Assembly (NCBI GenBank): GCA_020047885.1 | Contig: JAIFNF010000081.1 | Location: forward strand, 1-17,880 | DNA length: 17,880 nucleotides | Direction of reading: 5' to 3' | Source: Gammaproteobacteria bacterium | Lineage (GTDB): Bacteria > Pseudomonadota > Gammaproteobacteria > Competibacterales > Competibacteraceae | In this document: positions 16,278 through 17,880 of the stretch, piece after piece | Layout of the letters: the number at the start of each line of letters is the position of its first letter | Numbering within the stretch: position 1 is the first letter of the stretch | Notes under the pieces: model-generated | Databases searched by the model: none | What the model was told of the DNA's origin: nothing | The model's input: the letters and a program-made list of their open reading frames with translations, nothing else | Translations under genes and position numbers: made by a program

Positions 16278-17383
16278 TGTCCGATTTTTCCCTTCCCTGG
16301 TCGGCAGACGACTATCGCCACATGACCCGCGCTCTGCGGTTGGCCGAGCAGGGACTCTACAGCGCCGATCCCAATCCCCGGGTGGGCTGTGTACTGGTGC
16401 GCCATGGCGACATCGTCGGCGAAGGCTGGCATGAGCGAGCGGGTGAAGCGCATGCCGAAGTCCGGGCGCTGGCGGCAGCCAGTGAACAGGCGTTCGGCGC
16501 TACCGCCTATATCACACTGGAACCCTGTTGCCATTATGGTCGCACACCGCCTTGCACCGATGCCTTATTGAAGGCAGGCGTTAGTCGGGTGGTCGCGGCC
16601 ATGGCTGATCCCAATCCGCAAGTGGCGGGACGAGGATTGACGCAGTTGCGCACTGCCGGAGTGGCTGTGGAATGCGGATTACTGGAGGCGGAGGCGCGGG
16701 CGCTGAATCCCGGCTTTATTCAGCGCATGACCGAGGGCCGACCCTTCGTGCGGATCAAACTGGCCATGAGTCTGGATGGCCGCACGGCGCTGGCGTCGGG
16801 GGACAGTCAATGGCTGACTGGTGACGCCGCTCGCCAGGATGTGCAGCGGTTACGGGCGCGCAGTTCAGCCATTTTGACCGGCATCGGCACGGTGTTGGCG
16901 GACGATCCGCAACTCAATGTCCGACTGCCGGAAGCCCCCCGTCAACCCTTGCGGGTCATTCTTGACACCGAACTGCGCACCCCGCCAGCGGCCAAACTAG
17001 TGCAACTACCGGGTTCGGTGCTGATTTTCACCGCGGTTGCCGACCCTGCCGCCCAGGCACCCTTGCAGGCTGCTGGCGCACAAATCATCGTGATCCCGCG
17101 CTGTGAATGGGAGCTGAATTTACAACGGGTCATGCGGGAACTGGCTGGCCGTGAATGTAACGAAGTGCATGTCGAATGTGGCCCCACGCTGGCGGGTGCA
17201 TTGTTGCAAGCGGGGTTAATGGATGAACTGGTGATTTATATGGCGCCGATCCTGCTCGGCGACCGGGCGCGGGGTCTGTTCCAATTACCGGAATTGACTA
17301 AAATGCAGGAGCGGCGGGAACTGGAAATACGGGATATGCGGGCGGTGGGAAAGGATTGGCGAATTAAGCTCCGCCCGATTTGA
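16277..17383 (+). CDS. ribD: Bifunctional riboflavin deaminase/reductase RibD
   Basis: RibD carries out the second and third steps of riboflavin synthesis, deaminating the pyrimidine and then reducing its ribosyl chain with NADPH. The 368-residue protein has both domains. The N-terminal deaminase (about 10-150) has H59-A-E61 and P83-C84-C85-HYGRTPP-C93, so zinc ligands H59, C84, C93 and catalytic E61 are present. The C-terminal reductase (about 156-368) begins PFVRIKLAMSLDGRTALASG and continues with WLTGDAARQDVQRLR and GIGTVLADDPQLNVR. ATG 16277 overlaps the nrdR stop by one base; a GTG at 16274 is an alternative. nrdR followed by ribD is a common gammaproteobacterial order, but ribE is not next here. 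An unrelated AT-rich gene follows after 25 bases. Confidence 0.97.
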   Translation: MSDFSLPWSADDYRHMTRALRLAEQGLYSADPNPRVGCVLVRHGDIVGEGWHERAGEAHAEVRALAAASEQAFGATAYITLEPCCHYGRTPPCTDALLKAGVSRVVAAMADPNPQVAGRGLTQLRTAGVAVECGLLEAEARALNPGFIQRMTEGRPFVRIKLAMSLDGRTALASGDSQWLTGDAARQDVQRLRARSSAILTGIGTVLADDPQLNVRLPEAPRQPLRVILDTELRTPPAAKLVQLPGSVLIFTAVADPAAQAPLQAAGAQIIVIPRCEWELNLQRVMRELAGRECNEVHVECGPTLAGALLQAGLMDELVIYMAPILLGDRARGLFQLPELTKMQERRELEIRDMRAVGKDWRIKLRPI

Positions 17384-17408
17384 TGCGATTGATGAGCAGG
17401 AGAATGCC

Positions 17409-17880
17409 ATGTCCTACAGTAGTTTTACCCTCAAACGGGTTAAAGAAGAATTTGATATAAAAATTATCGAAAACAGCGATCTTTTTTCATCCATTCAAGC
17501 GATTGGTATTAGTGAATATCTGCAAATCACTTTAAATTATAATGTTCCTTTGGCGCTGGCGATCAGCACGGAAAAAGCGCGATCTGAACTGATTATTACT
17601 AATGTACTTTTGGAGTTGAAGTGCTATTTTAATGATCAAATGAGTCTGTTTTCCGGTATCAATCTGGATGTCGATAAAAAGCGGAATTTGAATGGGTTTT
17701 GCGATTACATTCTTAGTCGCTCGCCTGAACAGTTTTATCTGAATGCCCCTATCGTCACTATTGTTGAAGCGAAAAGTCAATCACCCCGTCCTAAAGGGCG
17801 AGGCTTGTGGTGGATAAAACCGCAAGTCTGGATTGACCAGACTCAGCCCAGAACATCGGGCTACGTTGCGGATAGGTTAA
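17409..17880 (+). CDS. PD-(D/E)XK-like protein of unknown function, probably interrupted at about 17774
   Basis: ATG 17409 follows AGGAGA by 5 bases. Residues 1-122 look like a family common in cyanobacteria and some proteobacteria that I recognise but cannot name: PLALAISTEKARSE (47-60), SLFSG, NGFCDYILSRS, then APIVTIVEAK (113-122). D99 plus E120-x-K122 fit a PD-(D/E)XK nuclease-like site, by motif only. In the family, as I recall it, the next residues read NENI followed by GGLGQC. Here they switch abruptly to SQSPRPKGRG and a stretch that folds as structured RNA on the DNA. The frame stays open to the window edge by chance. I therefore read 17409-17774 as the 5' part of a gene split by an insertion. 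The DNA is AT-richer than ribD. Confidence 0.7.
   Translation, partial: MSYSSFTLKRVKEEFDIKIIENSDLFSSIQAIGISEYLQITLNYNVPLALAISTEKARSELIITNVLLELKCYFNDQMSLFSGINLDVDKKRNLNGFCDYILSRSPEQFYLNAPIVTIVEAKSQSPRPKGRGLWWIKPQVWIDQTQPRTSGYVADRL
17775..17880 (+). ncRNA. 5' part of a HEARO/IscB omega-like structured RNA (runs off the window)
   Basis: Three nested elements follow each other. First is a hairpin 17784-17803, CCCCGTCCT/AGGGCGAGG around two A, with one C-A mismatch. After GCTTGTGGTGGATAAAA comes an outer stem CCGCAA/TTGCGG (17820-17825 with 17866-17871). It encloses two hairpins: GTCTGG-ATTGA-CCAGAC (17826-17842) and AGCCC/GGGCT with an 8-base loop (17845-17862), a clean three-way junction. The order, sequence feel and position at an insertion boundary agree with my memory of the HEARO RNA family, which precedes iscB and guides its nuclease. 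The nuclease gene is not in view. An IS605-type TnpB right end on the minus strand is the alternative. Confidence 0.6.
17775..17880 (+). mobile_element. Left end of a probable IscB-type (IS200/IS605-like) element
   Basis: The boundary is placed where the protein family match of the interrupted gene stops (after AAA 17772-17774) and AGTCAATCACCCC begins. A subterminal hairpin with a CTAAAG tip is typical of IS200/IS605-related ends, which have no inverted repeats and make no target duplication. Only one end is present, so size, orientation and cargo cannot be shown. The boundary could be off by a base or two, since A is present on both sides. Confidence 0.55.

Noticed and set aside
17532..17780. 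82-codon minus-strand frame opposite the interrupted gene
   Set aside because: The plus-strand frame has a ribosome-binding site and family motifs; this is its shadow.
17775..17880. Continuation of the nuclease-like reading frame to the window edge
   Set aside because: The residues no longer match the family and the DNA folds into perfect nested stems, so the open frame is taken as chance.

Overview
The window looks like a gammaproteobacterial chromosome of moderately high G+C. The evidence is a block ordered uvrC-pgsA-tRNA-Gly-tRNA-Cys as in Escherichia coli, a class 2 (quinone-linked) PyrD, DusA, a 417-residue GlyA closely resembling the E. coli enzyme, and nrdR overlapping ribD. No marker fixes the genus.

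Layout. 1-105 is the 3' end of an unidentified gene. 117-2809 (minus) carries uvrC, pgsA, tRNA-Gly(GCC) and tRNA-Cys(GCA), with a terminator after each tRNA. 2892-4235 (minus) is an AAA+ sigma54-type regulator with GAFNGA in place of GAFTGA and no receiver aspartate visible. 4664-7557 (plus) holds pyrD, a secreted dienelactone-hydrolase-like protein, a terminator and dusA. 7610-7876 (minus) is a small protein with ends like flagellar rod proteins. 8058-10655 (plus) is an AcuB/AcuC-like cluster: a two-CBS protein overlapping one histone-deacetylase-fold enzyme, then a palindromic repeat, then a second deacetylase of a different subclass. 10720-14180 (minus) is an AT-richer block: CheY-like receiver, a 52-residue charged protein, a stand-alone GspE/PilB-type ATPase, and a PAS histidine kinase with a cysteine cluster. 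14523-17383 (plus) is glyA-nrdR-ribD.

The last 470 bases begin another AT-richer gene, a PD-(D/E)XK-like family that I recognise but cannot name. Its family resemblance stops right after the E-A-K motif. From there the DNA becomes a run of nested hairpins that I read as the 5' part of a HEARO (IscB omega) RNA, the left end of an IscB-type element inserted in the gene; the other reading is an IS200/IS605 TnpB right end on the opposite strand. This is the most notable part of the window, and the nuclease gene would lie just beyond the edge.

How the genes relate. Most are housekeeping: DNA repair, phospholipid and pyrimidine synthesis, tRNA modification, one-carbon metabolism, control of ribonucleotide reductase, and riboflavin. 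The two accessory systems are the CBS/deacetylase cluster, probably linked to protein deacetylation, and the receiver-ATPase-kinase block, which looks like a two-component system tied to a secretion-type motor ATPase with no pilus or secretion genes in view.
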